DNA from: Megaleporinus macrocephalus
Lineage: Eukaryota > Chordata > Actinopteri > Characiformes > Anostomidae
Direction of reading: 5' to 3'
Assembly (NCBI GenBank): GCA_021613375.1
Contig: CM038718.1
Location: 40,341,921-40,405,920 of the forward strand
Length of the DNA stretch: 64,000 nt
Shown here: positions 1-12,103 of the stretch, piece by piece
How the letters are laid out: each line of letters opens with the position of its first letter
Position numbering within the stretch: the first letter of the stretch is position 1
Program-made: the position numbers and the translations under genes
Notes under the pieces: model-generated
Told to the model about the DNA's origin: nothing
Database searches by the model: none
The model's input: only the letters and a program-made list of their open reading frames with translations

Positions 1-705
1 GTTGATGGAGTGTTTCTGAGCTTTAATGACACTTTGATCCCCCCCCTCCTCTCCCTCTCCCTCTCCCCCCGTTCTGTCTTCTCCTCCAGACAGATGAAAT
101 CTTATTTTCGCCGCCGCACAGAGGAGCAGAGCGGGACCTGACGGGCGGCCGTTAGCGCAGCGGCTCTGCTTTGTTATCAGCTGAGATTTAATTGATTAAG
201 TTGCGAGCAGGTCTGAAGCGCAGATGGGGCCTGCTCCGCTCTGAAGATAAGAATAGCACAGAGGAACAGATGCAGACGCCACAGCCGTTATGTTGCAGTT
301 TATAACCGACGTGAGCTTAAACAAGACGGGTAACAGGAACAGATGCAGATCCTCAAAGCCTACCAGACCCCTATAATAGACCTGCTCCCGATGAACCCTT
401 CAGCGATGAGGCCTACAAGCAGCACCTACACTCCTCCTGTGAACCTGTTTCACTGAAAAGGTCTGTAAAGAAAAAGAGAGGAAGGGAGAGAAAGCAGGAG
501 AGAAAGAAAAGAGAGAAAAAGACAGAGAGATGGGGAGATAAAGAGGAGTAGGAGAGAGGGAGGGTGAGAGGGGGAGGACGGGATGAAGGGGGGTAAAGAG
601 AGAGAAGTAGATGCAGATGTCTCCTCTGAGTCATGAGACATAATTACCACACTGTGAACGAGTGGAGAGAGCTGCATTCCACACTTTCACACTTCTGTTG
701 GACGA

Positions 706-736
<31 letters not shown>

Positions 737-933
737 TCCTGGATAACATGTTCTTTATTTTTAGAGCACTTTTAATATCGATGGCAGTTCAAAGTGCTGC
801 ACAGACAGGTCATTAAGTTTAACAACAAGAACAAATAATATTGAGTTTAATTGGAGTTTAATAGCTTTAAAACCTTAAAGAGCCCCATTACTATTAGTAG
901 TATTCTTATGGTAGTATTACTATTGCCTATGGG

Positions 934-984
<51 letters not shown>

Positions 985-1000
985 GCGCTGAAGTATTCTA
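1..1000. other. Non-coding flank with simple repeats, no gene seen
   Basis: Contains a C-rich pyrimidine tract at 40-75, a purine-rich stretch near 470-605 whose reverse-strand open frames are low-complexity artefacts, a (TG)n run at 706-733, and (CA)n followed by (TA)n at 934-984. I recognise no exon or RNA gene. Confidence 0.5.
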
Positions 1001-2210
1001 TATAACAGTACACACAACAAAATGCTGCACTATACTAGTGTACCACAGCAACCTGCATTATACTTAACTCTGTATACTGTACTACACTCTACCACAACAA
1101 ACTACTATACTATACTGTACTGTACTGCATTCTTTTATATTACAGTATACTACACTGTACTGCAACAAACTGTACTATGATATGCTATACTACGCTACAG
1201 TACACAGCATTACACTACAATATACTGCACTACATTATTTTATACTACACTACACTACACAGCATTACACTACAATATACTGCACTACATTATTTTATAC
1301 TACACTACACTACACAGCATTACACTACAATATACTGCACTACATTATTTTATACTACACTACACTATGCTACACTCTACTACACTGTATTATACCACAA
1401 TGTCTTATATTATAATGTATTATACTACACTCTGCTATACTATACCACAACAACCTGCATTATACATTAATATACTATACCTCAAAATACTATACTACAC
1501 TGTACTGCAACAAACTGTACTATGATATGCTATACTACACTACAGTACACAGCATTACACTACAATATACTACACTACATTACTTTATACTACACTACAC
1601 TACACAGCATTACACTACAATATATTACACTACATTACTTTATACTACACTACACTATACTACACTGTATCATACCACAATGTATCATATTATAATGTAT
1701 TATACTACACTCTACTATACAATACCTCAACAACCTGCATTATACATTAATATACTATACCTCAAAATACTATACTACACTGTCTTACAACAAACTGTAC
1801 TATGATATGCTTTACTACACTACAGTACACAGCATTACACTACAATATACTACACTATATTATTTTATACTACACTACACTATACTACACTGTATTATAC
1901 CACAATGTCTTATATTATAATATATTATACTACACTCTACTATACTATACTACAACAACCTACATTATACTTTACTATACCACTCAAAATACTGTACTAC
2001 ACTGTCTTGCAACAAACTGTACTATGATATGCTACACAGCATTACACTACAATATATTACACTACATTATTTTATACTACACTACACTATACTACACTGT
2101 ACTACACTGTATTATACCACAATGTATTATACTATAATGTATTATACTACACCCTACTATACTATACCACAACAACCTGCATTATACTTTACTATACTAT
2201 TTGCTTATAA
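1000..2210. repeat. AT-rich tandem repeat of TACACTACAC-type motifs
   Basis: Degenerate array built from ATACTACACT, TACACAGCATTACAC and similar pieces. A longer block marked by TGTACTATGATATGC recurs near 1171, 1516, 1796 and 2019, so blocks of about 345, 280 and 223 bp repeat at a higher level. The Tyr/Leu/His-rich open frames across it are periodicity artefacts. Confidence 0.8.
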
Positions 2211-2950
2211 GTAAAGTCTAATAGCTAAAGACAGATTACAACACTGCCCCCTAGCAGTTGGTGGTTTAAACACAACACAGAACGGACCACTGACTGCACC
2301 GATCATTACATTACATTCAATTCAAATTAACTATCAATCCTGTGTTTTGAGGATCAATAGAGTATCAATCAATACAAAATCAAGGGTATCAATATATTTT
2401 TATATCCCTACATTATATACACTATACTATACAACACTACACTATAGTACACACTATTGTACTGCACTATACTACAATGTACTATACTATACTATACATT
2501 CTAAAAAAGGCATTACTTAGTAGAGGCAATGGTACTACATAGAACCATCAACACTCAATTAACCATTTTAATGCATATGTGATTCTTTGTATGATGAAAT
2601 ATTTATTTTTGATTATAAAAATCCGGCTGTACATGTTTTGGTTCTAAAGTGGTTCTATATAGTAGCGAGAAGGGTTCCACTACTGATCACTTTTCAAAAA
2701 CGCTTTTGGTAAAAGTTCACTATACTCTGTTATACTACACTACAATACTACTATGATATTCAATTCTGTACTATATTATACTTAACTATTATATATCGTA
2801 CTATGCTACTATAGTATGGTAAATCACACTGTACTTTTCTATACTATAATATGTTATCTTATATTACACCATACTTTTTTATACTATACTATACTACTGT
2901 AATATACTGCTGTATAATGCTGTGCTGGACTACACTATACTATAGTTCCC
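2211..2950. other. AT-rich intergenic DNA with a possible MITE
   Basis: No gene seen. Around 2510-2700 there is text of the type GGTTCTAAAGTGGTTCTATATAG, which resembles the stretch at 29600-29755 (GGTTCTATATAG repeated). This suggests a short non-autonomous element family, with weak support. Degenerate TACTATAC motifs follow. Confidence 0.35.
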
Positions 2951-3835
2951 TATTATAAGCCCTCCAGCCCACTCTGCTGGGAGATCGCAGTCCCCGGAAT
3001 TTTAGGTAGCTAAGGACACACACACACACACCTGCCTCACACGCACATCTCCATGGCAACCCATCACCCACAGCTGTCACCCATTAGTGCTACCAGCAGC
3101 AGCTTGTTAGCACTCCCTATTTAGCCTAGCCACACGCTCAACCCAGTGCGTGGCATTGTTTCTCCAACTGAGATACTGTTTGGTTCAGCTCTTACCCGTC
3201 CGTGGTCCCTGGGCCGTCACTAAAGGGTCTCTCCACAGGTCCAACCAGACTTGGCTTCTCCACAGCGGGGTCCCGTCACACTCCCTGGAGCCCAAGAGGA
3301 TCTGCAGTCTCTCTGACCTGCCCGGCACTCACCTCCATCCAGCTGAGCCTTCCCACAGGCGTCCCCGTGAAGCGAAGTTGGTGAACCACTGGACTACCGG
3401 ACTCGTTCCCCGCAGCGAGTCCGTTCCCCGGCTCTGACCGGTCCACTAATGAGTTATTAACCACTGTTCGAACTGTACAGGGTTGGTTCCTCTCTCCCTT
3501 CTCCACAGGACGCAAGGTGCTGCTCTGGTTCCCCCCCGCACCGCGCTGTGACTCAGTGGTGACCCAGTCAAGCAGCGAGTCTACATCTACAGTCCTGTAT
3601 GCCATCCAGCCTGCTCCAAGGACCGCCACTCAGCCTGCTCCAGAGACCGCCACTCAGCCTGCTCCAGAGACCGCCACTCAGCCTGCTTCAGGCCCAGTGC
3701 TCTCTGACTCCTGGACTCCTCGCGCAGGCGAGCCTCTGGACTATTTTTGTTGTTTATTATTGACTGCTCGGAGTAAATAAACCTTGCAAATGAATCACAT
3801 GTCACCTTTTGAGTCTGAATCCTTACAATTCTGTT
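2950..3835 (+). repeat. Possible LTR-retroelement terminal region
   Basis: GC-richer block unlike its surroundings, ending with AATAAA at 3776-3781 and then about 50 bp to CCTTACA, the layout of a vertebrate LTR 3' end. It holds three copies of a 24-bp unit (CAGCCTGCTCCAGAGACCGC...) at about 3608-3680. I cannot find the partner LTR or any gag/pol frame. It could instead be another interspersed repeat. Short open frames at 3150-3780 have no recognisable domain. Confidence 0.3.
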
Positions 3836-3939
3836 ATTCTGTTTGAGTGCTCATAGTTGAGGCACCAAATTTTTTAGACTTTTCAGTCCTCGGTAGTTTC
3901 GATACCCAGCCCTACTTTCGACAGGCATTGTTTAAGAGA

Positions 3940-4110
3940 GAGATAAGATGATCCTTTATTAGTCCCACAGTGGGCGAAATTCACAGAGTTACAGCAACAA
4001 AGGGATAGCAAGGCACTCAGTACAACAAATAGATAAATAAACAGTACAGTATATACAATATAAATAATAAAAAATCAAGAAAACTTGAAAAGAGGGAGAA
4101 AGTTAAAAGA
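3940..4110 (-). mobile_element. LINE 3'-end relic
   Basis: The reverse strand ends GTGGGACTAATAAAGGATCA followed by short TCTTATCTCT repeats, which is the tail I associate with truncated fish LINEs. Only the tail is visible; no reverse transcriptase frame remains. Family assignment is uncertain. Confidence 0.4.
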
Positions 4111-4399
4111 AACTCCACAGCGCCATCTTTCTTTTTACTAAACAGCTGCTCTCCATAGCTTCTATCGTGTCTGTATCCGTCTCCATGCTGTCTACGGATG
4201 AAGCGGTGGGGGAGGGATGAGTTTTGTGAGGGACTGGGAGAGAGAGAGAGAGAGAAGGAGGCAAACTGGTGGATCAACAAGTGTAACTGCAGCACAGCAC
4301 AGACTATATCGATATAAACAATATTATTATCTGATCTTATATCTCATATAAAAATATATCAATATTTCTTAAAAACTGGATATATCGCCCAGTCCTACG

Positions 4400-5165
4400 T
4401 TGTTCTCCCTTTACAGCTATCACAGCTTCCACACCCCGTATATCCAGAGAAGCATCTGTGACACGGATGTTGGACGAGAGGCTCACAATCTCAGTTCTAG
4501 CTCCTCCCAAAAGTCTTAGATGGGGTTGAGGTCAAGACTTGACTGTGTGGGTCAGTCAAGTTCTTTCACACCAATAACTCACCCAGCCAGCCTGTATGGA
4601 GCTGCTTGTGCCCTGAGACACAGGAGACACATGCTGGACCAGAAAACTTTCCTCCCCAGACTGTTGGATGCATATAATTGTCCAACACTGGCTGCAGCAT
4701 TAGGATTTCCCTTCACTGGCCCACCCCTGTAAACACTGCCCCCGCCCCCCTATAGCATCATCCCTCCTCCACCAAACTTTCCAGTCACAGTGCAGTCAGG
4801 CTGGTAATGTTCTCCTGGTGTTCTCCAAACCCAGACTCATCTATCAGACTAACCAGATAGAGAAGCATGACTGGTCACTCCACAGAACACGTGTCCACTG
4901 CTCCAGAGTTCACCCGACGCTCGGTGCTCGGTGATGTGCGGCTTGAGTGCATCTGCTTGGACGAGAAGCTCCACAGTGTTAGTGTCTGAACTCTGCAGTT
5001 ATTGATCACTGATCAGAGGTGTTGAAGACTTTTACACACCTGAGCACTCGGAGTCCCCGCTCTGTAGCTTTACCTGCTCTGACACTTTGTGATTAAGTCA
5101 CTAAACGCTTCCACTGTTCAATAATACCCATTAGAGCTGAAGGTGGAACATCTAGCAGCGAAGAA
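4400..5165 (-). mobile_element. Degenerate Tc1/mariner element (reverse orientation)
   Basis: The reverse complement follows the layout of the Tc1 relic at 23909-25000. The stretch at about 5105-5165 (AACGCTTCCACTGTTCAATA, then ACATCTAGCAGCGAAGAAAT) corresponds to the 5' part of that transposase region. The frame is thoroughly broken and no clear terminal inverted repeats remain, so boundaries are approximate. Confidence 0.5.
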
Positions 5166-5481
5166 ATAGGAGCTGACTTGGGATCGGAATAAGAGATGTT
5201 CAAACAGGAAGACGGGATATAATGTATTCAAGTGGGAAGAAGGGATAAGAGGAATTGTAATAGGAATACGAGATAAGAGGTGTTGAAACAAGAATAAGGA
5301 ATAAAGGGATTCAGACTCCATTACAGCTCATAAAGAGCCTAAATGGGTTTTCTGAGTGTAAACATTAGGCACTACAGTGATGGAGGGTTCAGCTTGTTCG
5401 GCATTGTGGGTAATTCACCAGGGACGATTTCCTTGATGCTTATGAACCCAATTACTGTTTCATCTCACACACAAACACTTA

Positions 5482-5525
<44 letters not shown>

Positions 5526-5690
5526 TCATGTCTGTTTCTATCTCTCAGTTCAAATCTCCCACACATCTCTTCTTCTACACAGCTTGATACGTAGTAATGT
5601 ATTGCACAACTTTTAAAGCCCCACAGAGTGTGTCTGTTCAGTATTATTCAGTATTTATTCAGTATTTATTCAGTATTTCAATTGTTATGA
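5165..5690. other. No gene seen between Tc1 relic and array
   Basis: Apart from the (TC)n run, it contains loosely repeated GGAATAAGAGAT-like pieces at 5180-5300 and three copies of TATTCAGTATT near 5640-5675. I see no exon. Confidence 0.4.
5484..5520. repeat. (TC)n microsatellite
   Basis: Uninterrupted CT dinucleotide run within a pyrimidine-rich stretch. No coding context. Confidence 0.85.
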
Positions 5691-5726
5691 TGTTCTACAT
5701 AGAAAGCATGTGTGTCTCTGTTTACA

Positions 5727-6351
5727 GTGATGGTGTTTACAGTGGTGGTGGTATTTCTTACAGTGGTGGTGATGGTGTTTACAGTGGTGGTGGTATTTCT
5801 TACAGTGGTGGTGATGGTGTTTACAGTGGTGGTATTGTTTACAGGGGTGGTGATGGTGTTTACTGTGGTGGTGGTATTTCTTACAGTGGCGGTGATGGTG
5901 TTTACAGTGGTGGTGATGGTGTTTACAGTGGTGGTGGTATTTCTTACAGTGGTGGTGATGGTGTTTACAGTGGTGGTGGTATTTCTTACAGTGGTGGTGA
6001 TGGTGTTTACAGTGGTGGTATTGTTTACAGGGGTGGTGATGGTGTTTACTGTGGTGGTGGTGATGTTTACAGTGGTGGTGATGGTGTTTACAGTGGAGGT
6101 GACGATGTTTACAGTGGTGGTGATGATGTTTACAGTGGTGGTGGTGGTGTTTACAGTGGTGGAGATGTTTACAGTGATGGTGATGGTGTTTACAGTGGTG
6201 GAGATGTTTACAGTGGTGGTCATGTTGTTTACAGTGGTGGTGATGGTGTTTATAGTGGTGGTGATGATGTTTACAGTGGTGGTGATGGTGTTTACAGTGG
6301 TGGTGATGGTGTTTACAGTGGTGGTGATGGTGTTTACAGTGGTGGTGATGG
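5727..6351 (+). repeat. GTTTACAGTGGTGG minisatellite, locus 1
   Basis: Tandem array of a 21-bp unit beginning GTTTACAGTGGTGGTGATG, with 15-, 18- and 24-bp variants. It is followed by GGGAACCAGGGGTCTACAAC and the body of a dispersed element shared with 17981-18780 and 26685-28415. Unit lengths are multiples of three, so all six frames stay open and give false GVYSGGD-, VFTVVVM- and [11 protein letters not shown] proteins. Confidence 0.92.
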
Positions 6352-6705
6352 GAACCAGGGGTCTACAACACAACTATATGCATTTTATTTACTATCAAAC
6401 CCACCAGTGAAGCTACATGTGAGTTTATATGAATGGTGATGATGGGAAAATCTGAAAAGTCATATTAAATAATAAATTTATTAAATAAAATGTTAATAAT
6501 TAATGTCATTAATTAATAATAAAATGTTACCTCATAGCACCCTGCACGTATCCCTTCTCCAGGAATAGAGTTTAAAGCCAAAACACTCATAAAACAAAAC
6601 ATCTCAGACCTCAGACAGTGTATTTCTAACCACTCACTGTAATAACTTTCTATAAGAGAGCTTGGACGTCTGGTTCCATTCACCACCACTGTGAACCGAT
6701 CTCGG
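6352..6705 (+). mobile_element. Body of dispersed element A, copy 1
   Basis: Shares a series of segments with 18600-18780, 26720-27050 and 37995-38175: ACCAGGGGTCT, ACTATCAAACCCACCAGTGA, TGAGTTTATATGAATG, CACTGTAATAACTTTCT and GACGTCTGGTTCCATTCACC. Non-coding and non-autonomous. The terminal sequence seen in copies 2 and 3 is not obvious on the left of this copy. Confidence 0.7.
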
Positions 6706-7143
6706 TAAGTTTATATAGAATTCTTAATGACTCTGTCTTAATTGTTTAATTAAGCAGTTCAGTAATTAAGTTTTAAGAGGTGTATGTAAAATCTATCCTC
6801 TCCAGCTCGGCCTCCTACAGGCTTCTGCGTGAGGATGTAATGAGGTGCATGCAGTGGGATTCGGTTTGCATGAGTGTATTCATGTGTGCGTTGGTGTGCT
6901 GTGTGAGTGGGAGGGGGCCATTACATAAACACACCGTGAAGAGGCTGCTGGTGTGCAGACGTACACCTTAGCTCGTGTGTGTGTGTATATTATTACATAT
7001 ATAGATACACACAAGTTGTTAGGTATAGATATAGAGGATATTAATGCTACATACAGGTACTTATATACGTATTATGAATGTGGGATGTGTACTGATAAGA
7101 TATGAAAACAAACATCAGTGTGTGTGTATGTGTGTGTGTGCGT

Positions 7144-7183
<40 letters not shown>

Positions 7184-7724
7184 CCTGATGCTGAAGAGCA
7201 TTAAGCTCAGTCGGACTAGAGCAGCGCTAAAAGCTTCTCGCTGTTCCTCATACATAACCTCTGCATTCTGTCAGCTCCATCTCTCACTCTCTCTCACTCT
7301 CTCACTCTCTCCTTCACTCTCCTTCACACACTCAATTCACTTCAGTCCAGTTCAGTTTAGTTCAATTATATTCAGTTCAGTTCACTTCAATTAATTAATA
7401 TTTACTTCAGTTCATTTGTATTGAGTTCTGTTCAGTTGTGTTATATTTAGTTCAATGTATTCAGCTCAGTCTAGTTCAGTACTTCAGTAATATTCAGTTA
7501 AGGTGTGTCCATTATATTATATTTATTTATAATTAGTTTTATTATTACAAATATTTAGTTCACATCACTCAAACAGTTCAGTTCATTTTTATTTAGTTCG
7601 GTTCAAGTCAGATACACTTAGTTCAGTGCAATTACATTCATTTCAGTTCAGATTAGTTTAGTTTAGTTAGTTTTGCTTCAGTTTATTTCATTATTATTTT
7701 AGTAGTTTCTTATACCTACACCCC
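6706..7724. other. Non-coding, simple repeats
   Basis: Includes a (TG)n run at 7145-7182 and a long stretch (about 7330-7690) of degenerate TTCAGTTCA/TTTAGTTCAG repeats. Open frames here are simple-sequence artefacts. No gene recognised. Confidence 0.5.
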
Positions 7725-8481
7725 CCTCTCTCTCCCTCTCTTTCTCTCTCTCTCCCTCTCTTTCTCTCTCTCCCTCTCTTTCTCTCTCTCTCCCTCTCTT
7801 TCTCTCTCTCTCTCCCTCTCTCTCTCTCTCCCTCTCTTTCTCTCTCTCTCCCTCTCTTTCTCTCTCTCTCTCCCTCTCTCTCTCTCTCCCTCTCTTTCTC
7901 TCTCTCTCCCTCTCTTTCTCTCTCTCTCCCTCTTATTCTCTCTCTCTCCCTCTCTTTCTCTCTCTCTCCCTCTCTTTCTCTCTCTCTCCCTCTTATTCTC
8001 TCTCTCCCCCTCTCTTTCTCTCTCTCTCCCTCTTATTCTCTCTCTCTCTCCCTCTCTTTCTCTCTCTCTCCCTCTCTTTCTCTCTCTCTCCCTCTTATTC
8101 TCTCTCTCTCCCCCTCTCTTTCTCTCTCTCCCTCTTATTCTCTCTCTCTCTCCCTCTCTTTCTCTCTCTCTCCCTCTCTTTCTCTCTCTCTCTCCCTCTC
8201 TTTCTCTCTCTCTTCCTCTCCCTCTCTCTCTTTCTCTCTCTCTCCCTCTCTCTCTCTTTACCTCTCTCCCCCTCTCTCTCTTTTCAGTCTTCCCCTCTCT
8301 CTCTCTCCTTCTATCTCTCTCCATGTCTCTCTCTCCCTCTTTGTCTGCCTCTCTCTCTGTCTCTCTCTTTCTCTCTCTGTCTCTCTCTCTCTCTTTCTCT
8401 CTCTGTCTCTCTCTATCTCTCTCTCTCTTTCTCTCTTTCTCTCTCTGTCTCTCTCTATCTCTCTCTCTCTTTCTCTCTTTT

Positions 8482-8512
<31 letters not shown>

Positions 8513-8515
8513 CTG

Positions 8516-8549
<34 letters not shown>

Positions 8550-8551
8550 CT
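7725..8551. repeat. Long polypyrimidine tract (CT)n with CCC/TTT interruptions
   Basis: About 830 bp of almost pure pyrimidine on the + strand, built from units such as TCTCTCTCCCTCTCTTTC with TTATTC and TGTC variants. Within it, blocks of about 30-60 bp repeat. The Arg/Glu-rich reverse frame and the Ser/Leu-rich forward frame are artefacts. Confidence 0.95.
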
Positions 8552-9420
8552 GGTAGAGTGTTATCGATGATAAAGTGAGGCAGAAAATAAACAAGTCCTC
8601 TGAGACGAGACAGATTCAGATCTGCTCCAGTGATGCGATTCAGATCAATCAGCAGGAAGTTCACGCTGCAGAGAGGTGAGAGAAGAAGAGCCGTTCCTGA
8701 TTCTCTCCAACAAACAAACAAAAACCTGCTATTAGTGAGCGGCTCTCAGGAGCGCCAACACAAACTCACATCTAGACTGTCTGTTATAGGCTTGGACAGA
8801 CTCTAAGCATGCTGGGTATTGTAGTGATTACAGGGATTACAGGGACACCTCACGCTTCTAAACTTGCTGTGACTTTGAATGTCCTAGAAAGTTCCTAGAA
8901 AGCAAAAAGCCCACTAGTGGCAAAGCTGGCACGGGCACACTGGCTCTCCAGGTGGTCCCTTTTCATGTCTTATTTTTTCAGTTTTGGATCCATTCATTAT
9001 CTACTACTTTGTCCCGCTAGTCAGGGTCACGGGGGTTGGAGCCAATTACAGCATAATCGGTTGAAGGCGGTGCCTGCCGACCACTAGAGGGCACTTCATG
9101 GCCCACTGGTGGTCCTCGGCTCACATGTCCAGGTAAATAAAAAGACTAAACTGAAAACGAATACTGTAACATGATGAGTTCTCATAATTTAATTAGCCAT
9201 AAGTAGAATCTTCAGACGGACATCAATCTAGCCGGGCTGTACAGAAGCTGGGACGGTGCTGGTCCAGACCTGCAGGACACGTTAGAGACATCACAGACAG
9301 AGTTTAACTCAGAACTCCAGAACAAACACCATCACATCTGTCAGGAACTCCAGCAGTGAGTGAGTCTCTAAACACACTGTAAACACAGTGAGAAGAACGA
9401 GTCCAGCTCCCTCTTCACCA
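8552..9420. other. Non-coding, possible LINE tail near 8985-9110
   Basis: The segment CCATTCATTATCTACTACTT followed by GTCAGGGTCACGGGGGT resembles the widespread fish repeat motif CCATCCATTTTCTACCGCTT...GGGTCGCGGGGG. No coding potential seen elsewhere in the stretch. Confidence 0.35.
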
Positions 9421-9437
9421 GCTTCTCACTCAGAACC

Positions 9438-9500
9438 TCCCGTTCCACCTTAAATAGAGCAGAAGTTTCATTCTAGCAGGCTGCATCATTTAAGGTGGAC
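9438..9500. repeat. Short inverted repeat, TTCCACCTTAAA arms (copy 1)
   Basis: Arms GTTCCACCTTAAA and TTTAAGGTGGAC flank about 35 bp. The same arms occur at 17643-17712, so this looks like a small palindromic element. Confidence 0.5.
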
Positions 9501-9675
9501 TGGAACGAGAAGAAGCTGGTGAACAGGAAGCTGGATGTGTAAGAAGGAACTGTATCTACTGAACTTACTTACTCAGCAAATAAACCACCACACCAATGAG
9601 TCTCTGTACTTCACCAACCACACGGTCAGCAAACACACAAACACAAGTGTCTATTCTCTCTACTATACAATCCTG

Positions 9676-10240
9676 TAACCAAAGGTGTCACAAGTATTTC
9701 CATTCATTACTCAGGTAGAAGTATAGATACTAGGGTTTAAAATACTTCTGTTTACTCCAGTAAAGGTGTAAAAGTACTGATTTCAGAACTACTTAAAATA
9801 TAAAACTAAAAGTAATGTAAGGAAAAAATACCATTAAGGACAAAACCTTGGGCAGCACCACAGGGGTCTATAGTGCACTAGCCCACCTCCCCAAAACCCC
9901 ATTCTTCTAAAAACCATAATGACTATAATATTATATTAAAATGTTAATGTTGATAAGTTTGGGATGCGCTAGGCTTCCTGTTTCAGCCGCATATACGCCA
10001 ATTGAACATGAATGTAGTTTAGTACAATGTAAATATATTAAAGAAGCATATCTGTTACTACTGAACATTAACGTGTGTTTCATGGAGCAGAAGATATGAT
10101 GACTAGTTGTCTATAAGTATTGTAATGAAGTCAAACTTCAAAGACATGTTATCAATAATCTTTACTGGAATGTAAATGTACATGAATGAAAACAAGCTGT
10201 AATGAAATAGTAGTAACGAGACTATGTTTAAAATGTACAG
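9676..10240 (+). mobile_element. Dispersed element C, copy 1
   Basis: Closely similar over about 550 bp to the reverse complement of 49190-49752. Shared pieces include GGTGTCACAAGTATT, AAAAGTACTGATTTCAGAAC, TTTGGGATGCGCTAGGCTTC, CATATCTGTTACTACTGAAC and GAAGTCAAACTTCAAAGACA. Non-coding. This copy ends at ACGAGACTATGTTTAAAATG without the 36-bp array found in copy 2. Confidence 0.75.
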
Positions 10241-10609
10241 AGTCCTCCAAAGTTTGTAAACAAACGTGATGTCGCGGAGCTGCAAGCGCTGCTTAGCAAC
10301 AGGAGGTTAGCGTTTTCCTATTAGCTTCGCAGTCTTGCGCTAGCAACAACTATAAAGGTTATTTCTTCTTAGACTCTTTATAAATGTCCCGCTCATATGT
10401 TTACAGATGCTTCAATTATTATTATTCATCTGACAATGAGTTGAAATATTACAGATTTTTATCTACACATCCTTTATTTATGAAATAGGAGACGGCAATG
10501 ACTGCAGACTACTAAGAGATTTGATTGTTATTAAGCTTGTATGTGCTTGTTTTATGAAAATAACAACTATACAAACAAACAAAACATAATAATAATAATA
10601 ATAATAATA

Positions 10610-10653
<44 letters not shown>

Positions 10654-10876
10654 GTCCATTATTAATATAAATACAATTTCTATTATTCTTTTTTAACTAT
10701 ATAATGTGTCTATTATTAATAATGTAGGCAGGGTATAAATAGACTTTATCTTATTTTATATAGGCGATTCCCCATCAGTATCAGTATCAGTGATACATGC
10801 CCTGTATTTACTTGGTATCAAATCGATACCAATTTTTGCAGTATCGCACACCACTACTCCCCAGATGCAGCATCTA
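10241..10876. other. AT-rich non-coding DNA with hairpin microsatellite
   Basis: Contains (AAT)n running directly into (ATT)n at about 10588-10652, a self-complementary block. The stretch at 10765-10850 has alternating GTATCAGTATCA / GGTATCAAATCGATACC text of the kind seen in degenerate hAT-like repeats. No gene. Confidence 0.45.
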
Positions 10877-12101
10877 CAGGGGTTGGACAATGAAACTGAA
10901 ACACCTGGTTTTAAACCACAATAATTTATTAGTATGGTGTAGGGCTTCCTTTTTGGTCCAATACAGCGTCAGTTGGTCTCGGGAATGACATATACAAGTC
11001 CTGCACAGTGGTCAGAGGGATTTTAAGCTTCTTCTTGCAGGACAGTGTTCAGGTCACTATGTGATGCTGGTGGAGGAAAACGTTTCCTGACTCGCTCCTC
11101 CAAAACACCCCAAAGTGGCTCAATAATATTTAGATCTGGTGACTGTGCAGGTCATGGGAGATGTTCAACTTCACCTTCATGTTCATCAAACCAGTCTTTC
11201 TCCAGTCCTGCTGTGTGTATTGGTGCATCGTCATCCTGATACACGGCACCACCTTCAGGATACAATGTTTGAACCATTGGATGCACATGGTCCTCTAGAA
11301 TGGTTTGGTAGTCCTTGGCAGTGACGCGCCCATCTAGCACAAGTATTGGGCCAAAACCAAACCATCACTGATCCACCACCATGCTTCACTCTGGGCATGC
11401 AACAGTCTGGGTGGTCTGCTTGTTTGGGGCTTCTCCACACCGTAACTCTCCCGGATGTGGGGAAAACAGTAAAGGTGGATCATCAGAGAACAGTACATGT
11501 TTCACATTGTCCACAGCAAAGATTTGATCTCCTTGCACCATTGAAACCGACGTTTGGCACTGGCACGAGTGACCAAAGGTTTGTCTATAGCAGCCCGGCC
11601 GTGTATATTGACCCTGTGGAGCTCCTGACGGACAGTTCTGGTGAAACAGGAGAAGCTGAGGTGCACATTTAACTCTGCCGTGATTTGATCAGCCGTGGTT
11701 TTATGTTTTTTGGATACAATCCGGGTTAGAACCCAACATCCCTTTCAGACAGCTTCCTCTCGCGTCCACAGTTAATCCTGTTGGATGTGGTTGGTCCTTC
11801 TTGGTGGTATGCTGACGTTACCCTGGATACCGTGGCTCTTGATACATCACAAAGACTTGCTGTCTTGGTCACAGATGCGCCAGCAAGACGTGCACCAACA
11901 GTTTGTCCTCTTTTGAACTCTGGTACGTCCCATAATGTTGTGTTATTGTAATATTTAGAGCTAAACTGTCTCTTACCTGCTAACTGAACTTCACACTCTG
12001 CTCTTACTGGTGCAGTTAATGAAGACTGGCCACCAGACTGGTCCAACTTAGCCACGAAACACTAAAATAACAGGTGTTTCAGTTTCATTGTCCAACCCCT
12101 G
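10877..12101 (-). mobile_element. Tc1/mariner transposon with perfect 31-bp inverted repeats, dead transposase
   Basis: 1225-bp element flanked by TA on both sides (10875-10876, 12102-12103). The terminal inverted repeats, 10877-10907 and 12071-12101, start CAGGGGTTGGACAATGAAAC and are exact over 31 bp. The transposase is on the minus strand. At 11726-12055 lies an N-terminal helix-turn-helix region (EFKRGQTVGARLAGASVTKT...VSRATVSRV). At 11152-11440 lie catalytic-domain fragments, including VYQDDDAPIHTA. The fragments sit in different frames, so no full protein can be made. Confidence 0.92.
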
Positions 12102-12103
12102 TA

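Noticed and set aside
3150..3780. Protein-coding gene with CAGCCTGCTCC repeats
   Set aside because: Frames are short and overlapping on both strands with no domain. The AATAAA-then-CCTTACA ending fits a retroelement LTR better.
5597..6439. Gly/Tyr-rich, Val-rich and Thr-rich proteins
   Set aside because: Translation of the GTTTACAGTGGTGG array with units in multiples of three; every frame on both strands is open.
7716..8324. Arg/Glu-rich 202-codon minus-strand frame resembling a charged coiled coil
   Set aside because: Reading of a GA-rich simple repeat strand; no start context or homologous domain.
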